DNA from: a virus
Reading direction: 5' to 3' (one strand)
Virus record (IMG/VR): IMGVR_UViG_3300036046_000304
Coordinates: 1-25,980 of that record
Length of the DNA: 25,980 nt
A program made the position numbers and the translations under genes. Below are positions 1-6,974 of this stretch, piece by piece. Positions within the stretch are counted from its first letter, which is position 1. Each line of letters opens with the position of its first letter. The notes under the pieces are model-generated. The model saw only the letters and a list, made by a program, of their open reading frames with translations. It ran no database searches and was not told the origin of the DNA.

Positions 1-403
1 GCGCAAGGCCGGCCAGATTGGGTGGCTCACCCGGCACGGCCGGGCCGCTCTGGCGCGGCACGATGCGGCAGATCCAAGCCAAGCGTCCACCTTGTTCGAA
101 ATACATGGCCACCGCATAGGGCAGCAGGCCTGGCCCTTCAAAGCCGCCGAACAGCTGGCGATATTCGTCGAAGCTGCGTACCGCCACCGCCACACTGCGC
201 AGGCGTGGGCGCTGCAGATCGGCCATGGTCTGCCAGCCGGCCGGGTGCTGATGGTCGACCAGCGGCACATAGGCCGGCCCGCGCGGTGCCACGCCGACAA
301 ACGCGCACACATCCATATGCTGCGGGTTGAGCCGGGCAGCAATCGCATCGGGCAGGGCATAGACGCCGGGGGCGGCCAGCGGGGCGCGTTGTGTAGTCAG
401 CAT
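1..403 (-). CDS. second phage-tail sheath-like protein, 3' end outside window
   Basis: An open frame begins with ATG at 403 (GGAAG ribosome site six bases upstream) and reads without a stop to the window edge, giving 134 residues. The N-terminus has the look of contractile tail sheath proteins: an APGVY motif at about residues 11-15 (sheath proteins typically start PGVYVEE), then FVGVAPRGP at about 36-44, matching the place where sheath proteins have a FVG.A..GP segment, then FDEYRQLFGG, matching the 'F.E....FGG' motif that follows. It lies 48 bases after the tail tube gene in the same direction, so it is probably the next gene of the operon. Contractile injection loci often carry several sheath paralogues. 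Only the N-terminal part is visible; the assignment to the sheath family is by motif and context. Confidence 0.7.
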   Translation of the reverse strand, partial: MLTTQRAPLAAPGVYALPDAIAARLNPQHMDVCAFVGVAPRGPAYVPLVDHQHPAGWQTMADLQRPRLRSVAVAVRSFDEYRQLFGGFEGPGLLPYAVAMYFEQGGRLAWICRIVPRQSGPAVPGEPPNLAGLA

Positions 404-450
404 GGTGGGCTTCCGAGGCAGGTGCCGGGTCGACCGCCCGGCAACCGGGC

Positions 451-900
451 TTACTCGTAGCTGATCCCCTCATGGGTCAGGTGCAACTCCTCCATGGCCA
501 CCTCGCCACCGCCCTTGGCAGCCAGGGTGGGGCCAACCCATTTCTTCGGCTGGGCATTGCGCAGCCGAAAGCTCAGCACCGGCTTGCGCGCCTCGTCGAG
601 CACGGTGATGGTGACCTGGCGCGGCAGGGTGGCGCCTTCGCGCACCTGCTTGACCCACTCGAACAGATCGGTCGAGCCGACCAGGCCGCGCTTGAGCGTC
701 ACGTCTTCCTGCTTGAAGGTATTGGCCACCTTGCGCACGGTGTTGAACTGCTCATTGCCATTGCGGTACTCGGAATAATTGATCTCGGTCCCGAGGCCGC
801 TGGCATCGGAAAAGCCGGCCACCACACTGGTCTCGTCGCCCGTGCCGAGCGAGACCAGGAAATTGAAGGCGCCGTAGGGGTTGTCGCGTAGCGTTGCCAT
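451..900 (-). CDS. contractile tail tube protein (T4 gp19 / Pvc1-like family)
   Basis: A 149-residue protein of the size and pattern of inner-tube proteins: N-terminal NPYGAFNFLVSLG, then GFSDASGLGTEI and YRNGNE, then KRGLVGSTDLFEWVKQ, all typical of the gp19-type tube family used by phage tails and extracellular contractile injection systems. The tube forms stacked hexamer rings inside the sheath. Two ATGs lie in tandem (903 and 900); the AAGGAG site is only three bases from the first and six from the second, so 900 is preferred. It follows the sheath gene by 20 bases and is followed by a second sheath-like gene, the usual sheath/tube neighbourhood. Confidence 0.88.
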   Translation of the reverse strand: MATLRDNPYGAFNFLVSLGTGDETSVVAGFSDASGLGTEINYSEYRNGNEQFNTVRKVANTFKQEDVTLKRGLVGSTDLFEWVKQVREGATLPRQVTITVLDEARKPVLSFRLRNAQPKKWVGPTLAAKGGGEVAMEELHLTHEGISYE

Positions 901-920
901 CATCTGCTCCTTGAATCAGC

Positions 921-2798
921 TCAGGACTTGGCGTCGGCCGTCCATTGGCCCACGCGGAAGATCACGAATTCGGCCGGCCGGCTTGGCGCAAGGCCCACAA
1001 GGCAAATCATCCGGCCGTTGTCGAGGTCGTTCTGGGTCATCGTGCTGCGGTCGCAGCGCACGAAGTAGGCTTGCTCGGGCTTTTCGCCGATCAGCGCGCC
1101 ATCGCGCCACAACACCAAGAGGAAGTCTTCGATGGTGCGGCGGATATTCGCCCACAGCCGCTCGTTATTCGGCTCGAACACCGCCCACTGGGTGGCTTTG
1201 TCGATCGAATGCTCGATGTAGATGAACAGGCGGCGCACGTTCACATACTTCCATTCCGGGTCCGAGCTCATGGTGCGTGCGCCCCATACCCGGCTGCCGC
1301 GTCCTTCAAAGAAGCGCAGGCAGTTCACGCCCTCTGGGTTCAGCACATCCTGGCGCGCCTTGTTGATATTGATCTCGAAGGCGGTCAGGCCGCGCACCAC
1401 CTCATTGGCCGGCGCCTTGTGCACGCCACGTTCGATGTCGCTGCGCGCATAGATGCCGGTGACGAAGCCGGAAGGCGGTAGCAGCAGCTTGCGCGGCGGC
1501 GTGCCTGGCACGATGGGGAAGAGCGGATCGAGGATTTCGATCCACGGGTGGTAGAGCGCCGCGTACTTGCTGTCGAACTGACCGCGGAAGTCGCGGATTT
1601 CGCTGATCGAGCTGGCCTTCGGGCCATCAACCACCGCAATCCGGTAACGGCAGCGCTCGGCATGGCTGATCAGCTTGTCGGCCGCCGCTTTGCGCACATC
1701 GGCATCCTCATAGGCGCCCGCATCGGGCATGGCCACGATGGCGATGTCCTCGATCTCGGCTAGCGCCTCCAGGCCAGTGGCACGCACATTGGCGTGGTCG
1801 GGGTCGGCTTCCTTGCCGGCCAGCTCATCCGGGCCGGGCAGATTGCCATCGCGCCCACCGCTGAGGCGCTTCTGCGGCACGCTGCGCAAGCCAGCCATCA
1901 GCCGTGCCGGGCCGAAGAGATCGGCCGGGTCATAGGCCCAGTCGAGGTAGACCATGGCGTTCTCGTCTTCCGGGTCGTCGGCCTCCAGCACCTTGGCAAT
2001 ATCACGCCGCTGGGCGGGATGGGCGCCAAGTTCCTCGTAGCTGTCGAGTCGACCGGACGGACCGTAAACCAGCACGCGCAGCTCGACCAGGAAGATCACC
2101 CGCTCGCCGAGCAGGAAGGGGAAGGGCGCTGGCGCACCACCGCCCACGGCTGCGAAGGTCTGCCGGCCATCGCTATCGATCTGCACCACGAAGAGATTGG
2201 CTTCGTTCAGCGCGTCGTTGTCCTTGGGGAAGGGCCCGGCACTGGGCAGCACTTCGACCACCGAGCCATGCCGCACGCGTTGCACCTGCACACCCCAGCT
2301 ATCGCGGTTCAGGATGTCGTTTGGGTCGTCGGCATGCTGAAAGGCCAGGTTCTTGCTGCGCACCACGCGGGTATCGACCAGCACATTGCCCATCTCACCC
2401 GGCCAGCGCGCGCGCCAGTCGGCACTGCCGGTACTGAGCGGCACATTGAGGCCGGCCACATGGCTGCTGGCCAGGTCGTCCACCGCATCTTTGAATACGC
2501 GCGACACATACAGGCGCTTGCCACCATTGGCAAAGAAGGCGCGCGCCGCATGGGCTAGGTAGTTGGTGCGTGCACCGTTCAGGAAGCCGATTTCCTCCAG
2601 GCCGCCATACACGCGCTCGAACTCGGTGAAGGAGGTGATCAGCCGCGGCCCCACATTGGCGGGCCCGCCCGCATACTGCACCGGGCCAAAGCGGGTAAAG
2701 CCGGCAAAGCCGGTCGTGCTGGTGGGCACGCCTTCGATCGACTTCGAGCGGAAGCTGACCTCTTCGACGTAGACCCCAGGGGCAAGATACTCTGGCAT
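921..2798 (-). CDS. contractile tail sheath protein
   Basis: A 625-residue sheath protein. It starts MPEYLAPGVYVEEVSF, the standard sheath N-terminus, followed by TGFAGFTRFGPV (about residues 28-39) and FERVYGGLEEIGFL. The C-terminal third carries the conserved sheath core, with NINKARQDVLNPEGVNCLR, then GSRVWGARTMSSDPEWKYVN and RRLFIYIEHSI. That region forms the handshake domain that links sheath subunits and drives contraction around the tube. An AAAGG site precedes the ATG. The length is within the range of longer sheath paralogues (Pvc/Afp 2-4 type), which carry insertion domains between the two conserved ends. It sits between the 294-aa gene and the tube gene in one minus-strand operon. 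Confidence 0.92.
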   Translation of the reverse strand: MPEYLAPGVYVEEVSFRSKSIEGVPTSTTGFAGFTRFGPVQYAGGPANVGPRLITSFTEFERVYGGLEEIGFLNGARTNYLAHAARAFFANGGKRLYVSRVFKDAVDDLASSHVAGLNVPLSTGSADWRARWPGEMGNVLVDTRVVRSKNLAFQHADDPNDILNRDSWGVQVQRVRHGSVVEVLPSAGPFPKDNDALNEANLFVVQIDSDGRQTFAAVGGGAPAPFPFLLGERVIFLVELRVLVYGPSGRLDSYEELGAHPAQRRDIAKVLEADDPEDENAMVYLDWAYDPADLFGPARLMAGLRSVPQKRLSGGRDGNLPGPDELAGKEADPDHANVRATGLEALAEIEDIAIVAMPDAGAYEDADVRKAAADKLISHAERCRYRIAVVDGPKASSISEIRDFRGQFDSKYAALYHPWIEILDPLFPIVPGTPPRKLLLPPSGFVTGIYARSDIERGVHKAPANEVVRGLTAFEININKARQDVLNPEGVNCLRFFEGRGSRVWGARTMSSDPEWKYVNVRRLFIYIEHSIDKATQWAVFEPNNERLWANIRRTIEDFLLVLWRDGALIGEKPEQAYFVRCDRSTMTQNDLDNGRMICLVGLAPSRPAEFVIFRVGQWTADAKS

Positions 2799-2834
2799 TG
2801 CCTTTCTCCTTATTTCCGGTTCGATCGCGAGCTG

Positions 2835-3719
2835 CTAGGTGAACAGGAGCGCCGCGCCATTGCCGCTTAGCACTTCGCCCAGCCTCAGTTGTGCAGTGGT
2901 GGATACCGAGGCGGTGTAAGCCGCCGGCACGGCGGTGCCGCGCAAGACATCGTTGACGCTGGCCGTGCCACAGGCTTCGATGGGCAGGGCGGCCAGCGGG
3001 TCGAGCGGGTCAGCCGGTACGGCTGCCGCGGGCGCAAACGCCCACAGGCGCACACGCACCGGGTTGCTGAGTGCCGCGCCACTGACCGCACGTGCATCCA
3101 GCGCCAGCACATACTCGCCCTGCGCGTCGGCATGGGCATGGCCAACCCGGCTGGCCAGGTTGAAATCAGCCTGCTCGGCCGGCACGGTGGCGATGACCCG
3201 CGCCCAGGGCACAGCCAGGCCGCTGGCCAGGCTGGCACCGCGCAGCACACGGCCACGCACGGCGCTGACCGTGCCGGGCAGCGGATAGGCGGCCGCCGGC
3301 CATAGCCAGGGCGTGCGGATATTCAGCGGCGTGGCGGCCGGCAGCGGCCCATCCATGCTCAATTCAATGGCCAGGCGGCGCGGCACATAGCGGCGCGCAT
3401 CGCTTTCCGGCCGGTAAGCGGGCTTGCCATCCAGTGCGCCGCCAAATACGCGCAGCACCCAGTGCGTATCGACGCCCTCGGCCAGCGCATGCGCCATCAC
3501 GCGCTTGATCTGGCCCGCATAGCGCGCGGCGTGCCGGTCGGCGCGATGGCGTTCCAGCGTGTAGGGCAGCGGATAGGGGCCAATCGACTCGAGCTCGACC
3601 CGTAAGCCGCCATGTGCGGGGCTTTGCGCCAACGCATCGATGCAGGACAGACCCAGCGCCAGGCGGTGCTGCACGCTCAACACCGGTACGGTCTGTTCAA
3701 GGGTCAGGATGTCGTTCAT
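2835..3719 (-). CDS. tail-locus protein with carboxypeptidase-regulatory-like domain
   Basis: A 294-residue protein with no recognised enzymatic motif. The N-terminal half (about 1-130) is alpha/beta mixed with LRVELESIGPYPLPYTLERH and RRLAIELSMDGPL. The second half (about 145-235) looks like a beta-sandwich of the carboxypeptidase regulatory type: GRVLRGASLASGLAVPWARV is followed by HADAQGEYVLALD, the GR V .. G .PL..A.V .. T D..G.Y pattern. No signal peptide is present. Its ATG overlaps the stop of the preceding DUF4255 gene by four bases (ATGA), so the two are translationally coupled. Similar proteins occur beside DUF4255 and sheath genes in contractile injection loci; a structural or assembly role is inferred, not shown. 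Confidence 0.55.
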   Translation of the reverse strand: MNDILTLEQTVPVLSVQHRLALGLSCIDALAQSPAHGGLRVELESIGPYPLPYTLERHRADRHAARYAGQIKRVMAHALAEGVDTHWVLRVFGGALDGKPAYRPESDARRYVPRRLAIELSMDGPLPAATPLNIRTPWLWPAAAYPLPGTVSAVRGRVLRGASLASGLAVPWARVIATVPAEQADFNLASRVGHAHADAQGEYVLALDARAVSGAALSNPVRVRLWAFAPAAAVPADPLDPLAALPIEACGTASVNDVLRGTAVPAAYTASVSTTAQLRLGEVLSGNGAALLFT

Positions 3720-4333
3720 GCCGATACCCGCAAGGCGATGTCGGCATCGGTCACCGGCGGCGTGGCACGGCTCTCGAAGGTATCGATACGCACCACGCGT
3801 GCCACATAGGGCACGGTCAGGCGGTAATCGGCCGGCAGGGAATCAAAGGTGCGCATCAGCGCCTCGGTGGAAATTTCCTCCAACAGCAGCTGCACGGCTT
3901 CGCTGGCCCCAGGCTGGGGCTCGTCGTCGAGTGCGGGCGCCAGGGCGGGCGCATACAGCAAGGGGCCGGACAGTACCGGTGTGTATTCGATCGCCTGCAT
4001 GGCACGGCCGAGGATCAGGTGTTCGTGCTCGGCGTTATCGGCCCAGGCGGACAGCAGGAAATGCAGGTCCAGGGCCAGATGGCCCTTGCCGTCGGCCGAG
4101 CCGACCGCCGACCAGGCCGCGCGCATGGCCTTGTTGAAATCCACGCGGTACAGATAGATGGACAGCGCATACGTACCGATCGCCTGCTGGACGTTCTTGT
4201 GCATCAGGTCTTCGGTGCGGATCAGCACCGCGCGGGTGTTGTGCCCGTTCACCGGCTGGCGCTCGTTGAAGGCCAGATTGAGCAGGCGCTCAATGCTCTT
4301 TCCCACCGCGGCGATGCCCGCAAAGCCCGACAT
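3716..4333 (-). CDS. DUF4255 family protein (Pvc16/Afp16 N-terminal-like)
   Basis: A 205-residue protein resembling the DUF4255 family. In contractile injection systems this family corresponds to the tail-terminator/cap protein (Afp16/Pvc16) that ends tube and sheath polymerisation. Supporting segments are FAGIAAVGKSIERLLN at the N-terminus, then LYRVDFNKAMR, KGHLALDLHFLLSAWADNAE and EHLILGRAMQAIEYTPVLSG, which match the family pattern of a short-coil N-terminus, 'P L.LDL.YLL..w' and 'e..lLg.....l...p.l'. The ATG lies four bases after the stop of the upstream small gene, whose G-rich 3' end may supply the ribosome site. The downstream gene overlaps by ATGA. Position near the operon start is common for this family. 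Confidence 0.78.
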   Translation of the reverse strand: MSGFAGIAAVGKSIERLLNLAFNERQPVNGHNTRAVLIRTEDLMHKNVQQAIGTYALSIYLYRVDFNKAMRAAWSAVGSADGKGHLALDLHFLLSAWADNAEHEHLILGRAMQAIEYTPVLSGPLLYAPALAPALDDEPQPGASEAVQLLLEEISTEALMRTFDSLPADYRLTVPYVARVVRIDTFESRATPPVTDADIALRVSA

Positions 4334-4337
4334 AGAC

Positions 4338-4577
4338 TTACTGCCCCCCCGATTTGTGCTTGCTGATCAGACGCAGATGCTGCTGCAGGCTGTCGTCCAG
4401 CACCGCGCGCAACTGCTCGGCCGAGGTGGGTGTGAGCACCAGACGGCACACCAGCGCCGCCTCCTGGCTGCCCGCATATTGCTGGCAGCACTCGATCACG
4501 AACTCGTTCTGGTTGTGACCGATGCGGAACTGGTTGGCGTATTGGGCTAGCGGCGTCTCAATGGCTTTCACGACCAT
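4338..4577 (-). CDS. small DUF3467-like protein, first gene of tail-like operon
   Basis: A 79-residue protein. The core 'YANQFRIGHNQNEFVIE' followed by 'LVCRLVLTPTSAEQLRAVL' follows the DUF3467 layout (YAN..R......EF.LDF ... R...SP.....L...L). Members of that family are small proteins of unknown biochemical role, so the function stays open. It is the first gene behind the sigma-54 promoter at 4602-4617, with a predicted 5' leader of only about 14 bases and a weak GGGA ribosome site. The DUF4255 gene starts four bases after its stop. Family assignment is by pattern memory only. Confidence 0.6.
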   Translation of the reverse strand: MVVKAIETPLAQYANQFRIGHNQNEFVIECCQQYAGSQEAALVCRLVLTPTSAEQLRAVLDDSLQQHLRLISKHKSGGQ

Positions 4578-4601
4578 GCATCCCGGACATAGTCGTTACT
4601 T

Positions 4602-4617
4602 AGCAAGCAAGATACCA
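4602..4617 (-). promoter_or_regulatory. sigma-54 (-24/-12) promoter of the tail-like operon
   Basis: Read on the minus strand the bases are TGGTATCTTGCTTGCT. The consensus is TGG[CT]A[CT]..NNNN-TTGC[AT]; the invariant GG and GC dinucleotides are separated by exactly ten bases. The predicted transcription start is near 4591, about 14 bases before the ATG at 4577. A sigma-54 activator gene is divergently encoded from 4931, which strongly supports function. Confidence 0.8.
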
Positions 4618-4799
4618 ACAGGATCTATATTAAATAAATCAGTATGTTAATAAACCTAACCGCAAAATTTAATTGCATTGTCATGGCATTTGAGACGGCG
4701 GGGTGTAACATCAAAACACGCCATAAAACTTATATATTTTCGCCAGCGGGGCTTTGCGTACTGCCGGCGCTGTAACAGGCGATGTGACACTTTGTCTCG

Positions 4800-4819
4800 C
4801 CGTGGTGCATGCACCACGG
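4800..4819. promoter_or_regulatory. perfect 20-bp palindrome, candidate activator (UAS) site
   Basis: CCGTGGTGCATGCACCACGG is identical to its reverse complement. It lies about 183 bp upstream of the sigma-54 promoter, a usual distance for enhancer sites bound by dimeric sigma-54 activators, and about 110 bp before the activator start codon. No second copy of the full palindrome was noticed nearby. Confidence 0.6.
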
Positions 4820-4930
4820 AGCAGGAGGAAGCCCGCCGTCAGGCAGAACAGGGCGCCAGCAAGGCGCTGCCGGCCCAGCGGGGACGATAGACAAGCAACG
4901 GTCCAAGAACCGCCGCGTGTGAGGGCCGCC

Positions 4931-6229
4931 ATGATGGCTGCGCACTACAACGCTTCATTCACCTTGATGGCCGCCACCCAGGCTGATCTGACGCTGGCGG
5001 GCCGTGTCGCCCGCAGCCTGCGCAAGCAAAGCTGCGCGGTCGAGCTGCGCGAACAGGCGCTCGGTCGCGACAGCCTGGGCTGCGATGCCTTGATCAGCCA
5101 CACCAGCGCCGAGCGCCTGGGCCGTCTGTTCGATGAGCTGGGCCTGCAGACGGCCGGGCAGGGCAGGGGCATGGTGCTGATCCACCCGGAACCGGAAGCC
5201 GCCCACTACGCCCTGGCCCTGCGCCGTGGCCTGGGTGATGTGATTGCCTGGCCGGGCGAGCTCGACAGCTGGTGTCGCCAGCACAGCCAGCGCCATGGCA
5301 CGGAAGCGGCCGGCAATAGTGCGCTGCTTGGGCAATCGATTGCCATGCGCCAACTGCGCCAGCGCGTACAGCGTATTGCCGCTTATGACAGCACGGTGCT
5401 GCTGAGCGGCGAAACCGGCACTGGCAAGGAATGCGTGGCAAATGCCATTCACGCCGCCAGCCCACGCCGTGGCCAGCCTATGATCAGCATCAATTGCGCA
5501 GCCCTGCCTGATCTACTGGTCGAATCGGAGCTGTTTGGCTACGAACGCGGCGCATTCACCGGCGCCCACAGCAGCCAGGCCGGCAAGTTTGCCGCGGCCG
5601 AGGGCGGCACATTGTTTCTGGATGAAATCGGCGATATGCCGCTGTGTGCACAGGCCAAGATCCTGCGCGTCATTGAGAATCAGGAGTATTTCCGCCTGGG
5701 CAGCACACGCGCACAGCACAGCAATGTGCGCCTGATCGCCGCCACCCATCAGCCTCTGGACGAGCTTTGCCGCCAGGGGCGTTTTCGGCTCGATCTGTAT
5801 TACCGCCTGAATGTTGCCCCGATCGAACTACCGAGCCTGCGCGAACGTGCTGAGGACATCGGCTTACTGGCCGAGCAGTTCCTACGCGAAAGCTGCCAGC
5901 GCATCGGCAGGCCGCTCAAGCTGGGGGCGGAAGCGAGCCAGGCCTTGCTCGACTATCACTGGCCCGGCAATGTGCGCGAGCTGCGCAATGCCATTGAGCT
6001 CGCTGCCATCAATTGCGAGCGGCAACAGATCGGCCTGAGCGACCTGCCACCACAGCTGATGCGCTGGGCAAGCAGCCGACCGCAAGCACAGGATGAGCTA
6101 AGTCAGCTGAGCAGCCTGTTGATCGATACCCAGTGGAATAAATCGGAAGTGGCACGCACGCTGAACTGGTCGCGCATGAAGCTGTACCGCAAGCTCAAGT
6201 TCTATGGGCTTGATACGCCCAAGCGCTGA
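4931..6229 (+). CDS. sigma-54-dependent transcriptional activator (bEBP)
   Basis: A 432-residue activator. The first ~130 residues form a variable sensory domain. The AAA+ domain follows with Walker A GETGTGKE (about 160-167), the sigma-54 contact loop GAFTGA (207-212), Walker B LFLDE (228-232) and the arginine-finger region [12 protein letters not shown] Fis-type helix-turn-helix closes the protein ([20 protein letters not shown], about 403-422). GAFTGA is intact, so it should remodel sigma-54 holoenzyme. The start at 4931 is chosen because a GAGGG site precedes it; the frame upstream looks non-coding. It is divergent from the tail-like operon, which has a matching promoter, so that operon is the likely target. 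The N-terminal domain has a receiver-like alternation of strands and helices, but I cannot identify a convincing phospho-acceptor Asp. Confidence 0.92.
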   Translation: MMAAHYNASFTLMAATQADLTLAGRVARSLRKQSCAVELREQALGRDSLGCDALISHTSAERLGRLFDELGLQTAGQGRGMVLIHPEPEAAHYALALRRGLGDVIAWPGELDSWCRQHSQRHGTEAAGNSALLGQSIAMRQLRQRVQRIAAYDSTVLLSGETGTGKECVANAIHAASPRRGQPMISINCAALPDLLVESELFGYERGAFTGAHSSQAGKFAAAEGGTLFLDEIGDMPLCAQAKILRVIENQEYFRLGSTRAQHSNVRLIAATHQPLDELCRQGRFRLDLYYRLNVAPIELPSLRERAEDIGLLAEQFLRESCQRIGRPLKLGAEASQALLDYHWPGNVRELRNAIELAAINCERQQIGLSDLPPQLMRWASSRPQAQDELSQLSSLLIDTQWNKSEVARTLNWSRMKLYRKLKFYGLDTPKR

Positions 6230-6255
6230 GTTTGGACTAGGGACGTCGCAATTAA

Positions 6256-6284
6256 TGTGACATGTCACAAAATAAGGCTAGACT
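6256..6284 (+). promoter_or_regulatory. palindromic operator overlapping a promoter of the small basic protein gene
   Basis: TGTGACATGTCACA (6256-6269) is a perfect 14-bp palindrome. Inside it GTGACA (6257-6262) can act as a -35 box, with TAGACT (6279-6284) as a -10 box after 16 bases. The palindrome differs only at the two central bases from the one before the prophage paralogue (17180-17193). Autoregulation by the encoded protein is inferred from this correspondence. Confidence 0.6.
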
Positions 6285-6313
6285 GCGCATAACGAATATC
6301 GACCACGCCCACC

Positions 6314-6613
6314 ATGTCGCAGCCCGCCGCCCCAACCCCACCCACCAAACCGCGCCGCGGTCGCCCCAGCCTGGGCGAGCAGGCAATGAGTAGTGCCGAA
6401 CGCAAGCGACGCAGCCGTGCGCAGCAGAAGCTGGCCGGTCTGCAATCCAAGGATCTGCAGGCGCGTATTCCCACACCGTTCTCCTGTGAGCTGGATGCCA
6501 TCAGCCTGTCGCGCCTGCGCAAGGCGGCGCGCGCGTCCCAGCTCAGCATCGCGCAGATGCTTGAACAGCTGATCAACGAACATCTACCCTGCACCGAGAC
6601 GCGCGACGCTTGA
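6314..6613 (+). CDS. small basic ribbon-helix-helix-like regulator (host copy)
   Basis: A 99-residue basic protein. The N-terminal half is disordered-looking and basic (KPRRGRPSLGEQAM, then AERKRRSR at about 28-35). The C-terminal half (about 50-92) is a strand followed by two helices (LSRLRKAARASQLSIAQMLE), the layout of a ribbon-helix-helix DNA-binding domain. The prophage protein at 17209-17508 shares the same architecture, including the identical string AERKRRSR, the LG...M spacing before it, and the LR.AA helix after it. Both genes sit behind nearly the same palindrome. Next to it downstream is the metal-binding protein gene. Fold assignment is inferred from pattern; homology of the two copies is directly visible. 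Confidence 0.7.
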   Translation: MSQPAAPTPPTKPRRGRPSLGEQAMSSAERKRRSRAQQKLAGLQSKDLQARIPTPFSCELDAISLSRLRKAARASQLSIAQMLEQLINEHLPCTETRDA

Positions 6614-6681
6614 CCTTGCCACCGCGGCAAGCCCCAGCCTATGCGAACGGCCAATCGGGCCGCGAACACAGGAGTAGCGAT

Positions 6682-6897
6682 ATGCATGAATTCAATGTGG
6701 ATGGCATGGGCTGTGCCAGTTGCGTGGGCAAGATCCAGCGCGCCATTGATCAGCTCGACCCGGACGCCCAGGTCAACGTCGATCGCGCCCAGGGGCGGGT
6801 CTCCATCGTCAGCGAGTTAGCGCAGGCGCAACTGGCTGAGGCGCTGACCGTGGCGGGGTTTGCGCCGCGCCCCACGCTGAGTGTGGCGCACAGCTAG
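6682..6897 (+). CDS. heavy-metal-associated (HMA) domain protein, orphan
   Basis: A 71-residue protein starting at ATG 6682 with an AGGAG site seven bases upstream; the frame is open further upstream to 6610 but lacks a site there. It contains the HMA signature GMGCASC at about residues 9-15 with both metal-binding cysteines (C12, C15). The rest follows the ferredoxin-like beta-alpha-beta-beta-alpha-beta order of CopZ/Atx1-type copper chaperones ([32 protein letters not shown]). It probably binds Cu(I) or a similar soft metal in the cytoplasm. No P-type ATPase or metal-responsive MerR gene adjoins it in this window, which is unusual for this family. Confidence 0.85.
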   Translation: MHEFNVDGMGCASCVGKIQRAIDQLDPDAQVNVDRAQGRVSIVSELAQAQLAEALTVAGFAPRPTLSVAHS

Positions 6898-6903
6898 GCA
6901 AAG

Positions 6904-6954
6904 GGCAGGGCGGTGTCAAGGCGATCAACGGTCGGCACTTGTCATCGCCCTGCC
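6904..6954. other. long stem-loop between HMA gene and chemotaxis receptor gene
   Basis: Bases 6904-6920 and 6938-6954 pair over 17 positions with one mismatch and one G-U pair around a 17-base loop. Seven bases separate the HMA stop from the stem. No U-tract follows, so it is not a canonical intrinsic terminator in the plus direction. It could be an mRNA 3'-end or leader structure for the receptor gene. Confidence 0.55.
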
Positions 6955-6974
6955 ACAGAGCATTCATATTATCG

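Larger units (their letters stand above)
4578..4930. other. divergent intergenic region between tail-like operon and its regulator
   Basis: 353 bases with no convincing gene. It holds the sigma-54 promoter at 4602-4617, an AT-rich stretch (about 4618-4740) that could bend easily for DNA looping, and a perfect palindrome at 4800-4819. TGTAACA occurs at 4704-4710 and 4771-4777 and the related TGTGACA at 4783-4789. An open frame can be extended upstream from the activator to 4754, but its translation is rich in Arg/Pro and looks non-coding. Confidence 0.6.

Noticed and set aside
1794-2558. 254-aa plus-strand frame
   Set aside because: It lies antisense within the sheath gene, whose motifs and ribosome site are clear; the frame is a by-product of high GC third positions.
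3614-4366. 250-aa plus-strand frame
   Set aside because: It is antisense to the coupled DUF4255 and carboxypeptidase-regulatory-like genes and has no family motif.
4754-4930. N-terminal extension of the sigma-54 activator
   Set aside because: Arg/Pro-rich translation, no ribosome site at 4754, and it covers the palindrome; ATG 4931 has a GAGGG site.
6256-6269. CRP binding site
   Set aside because: TGTGA and TCACA are separated by four bases, not the six needed for CRP. An FNR-like family member with four-base spacing cannot be fully excluded, but the match with the paralogue's operator is a better explanation.
6939-6974. TTG start of the chemoreceptor
   Set aside because: It lies inside a strong stem-loop without a ribosome site; ATGs at 6975 and 7005 are more plausible.
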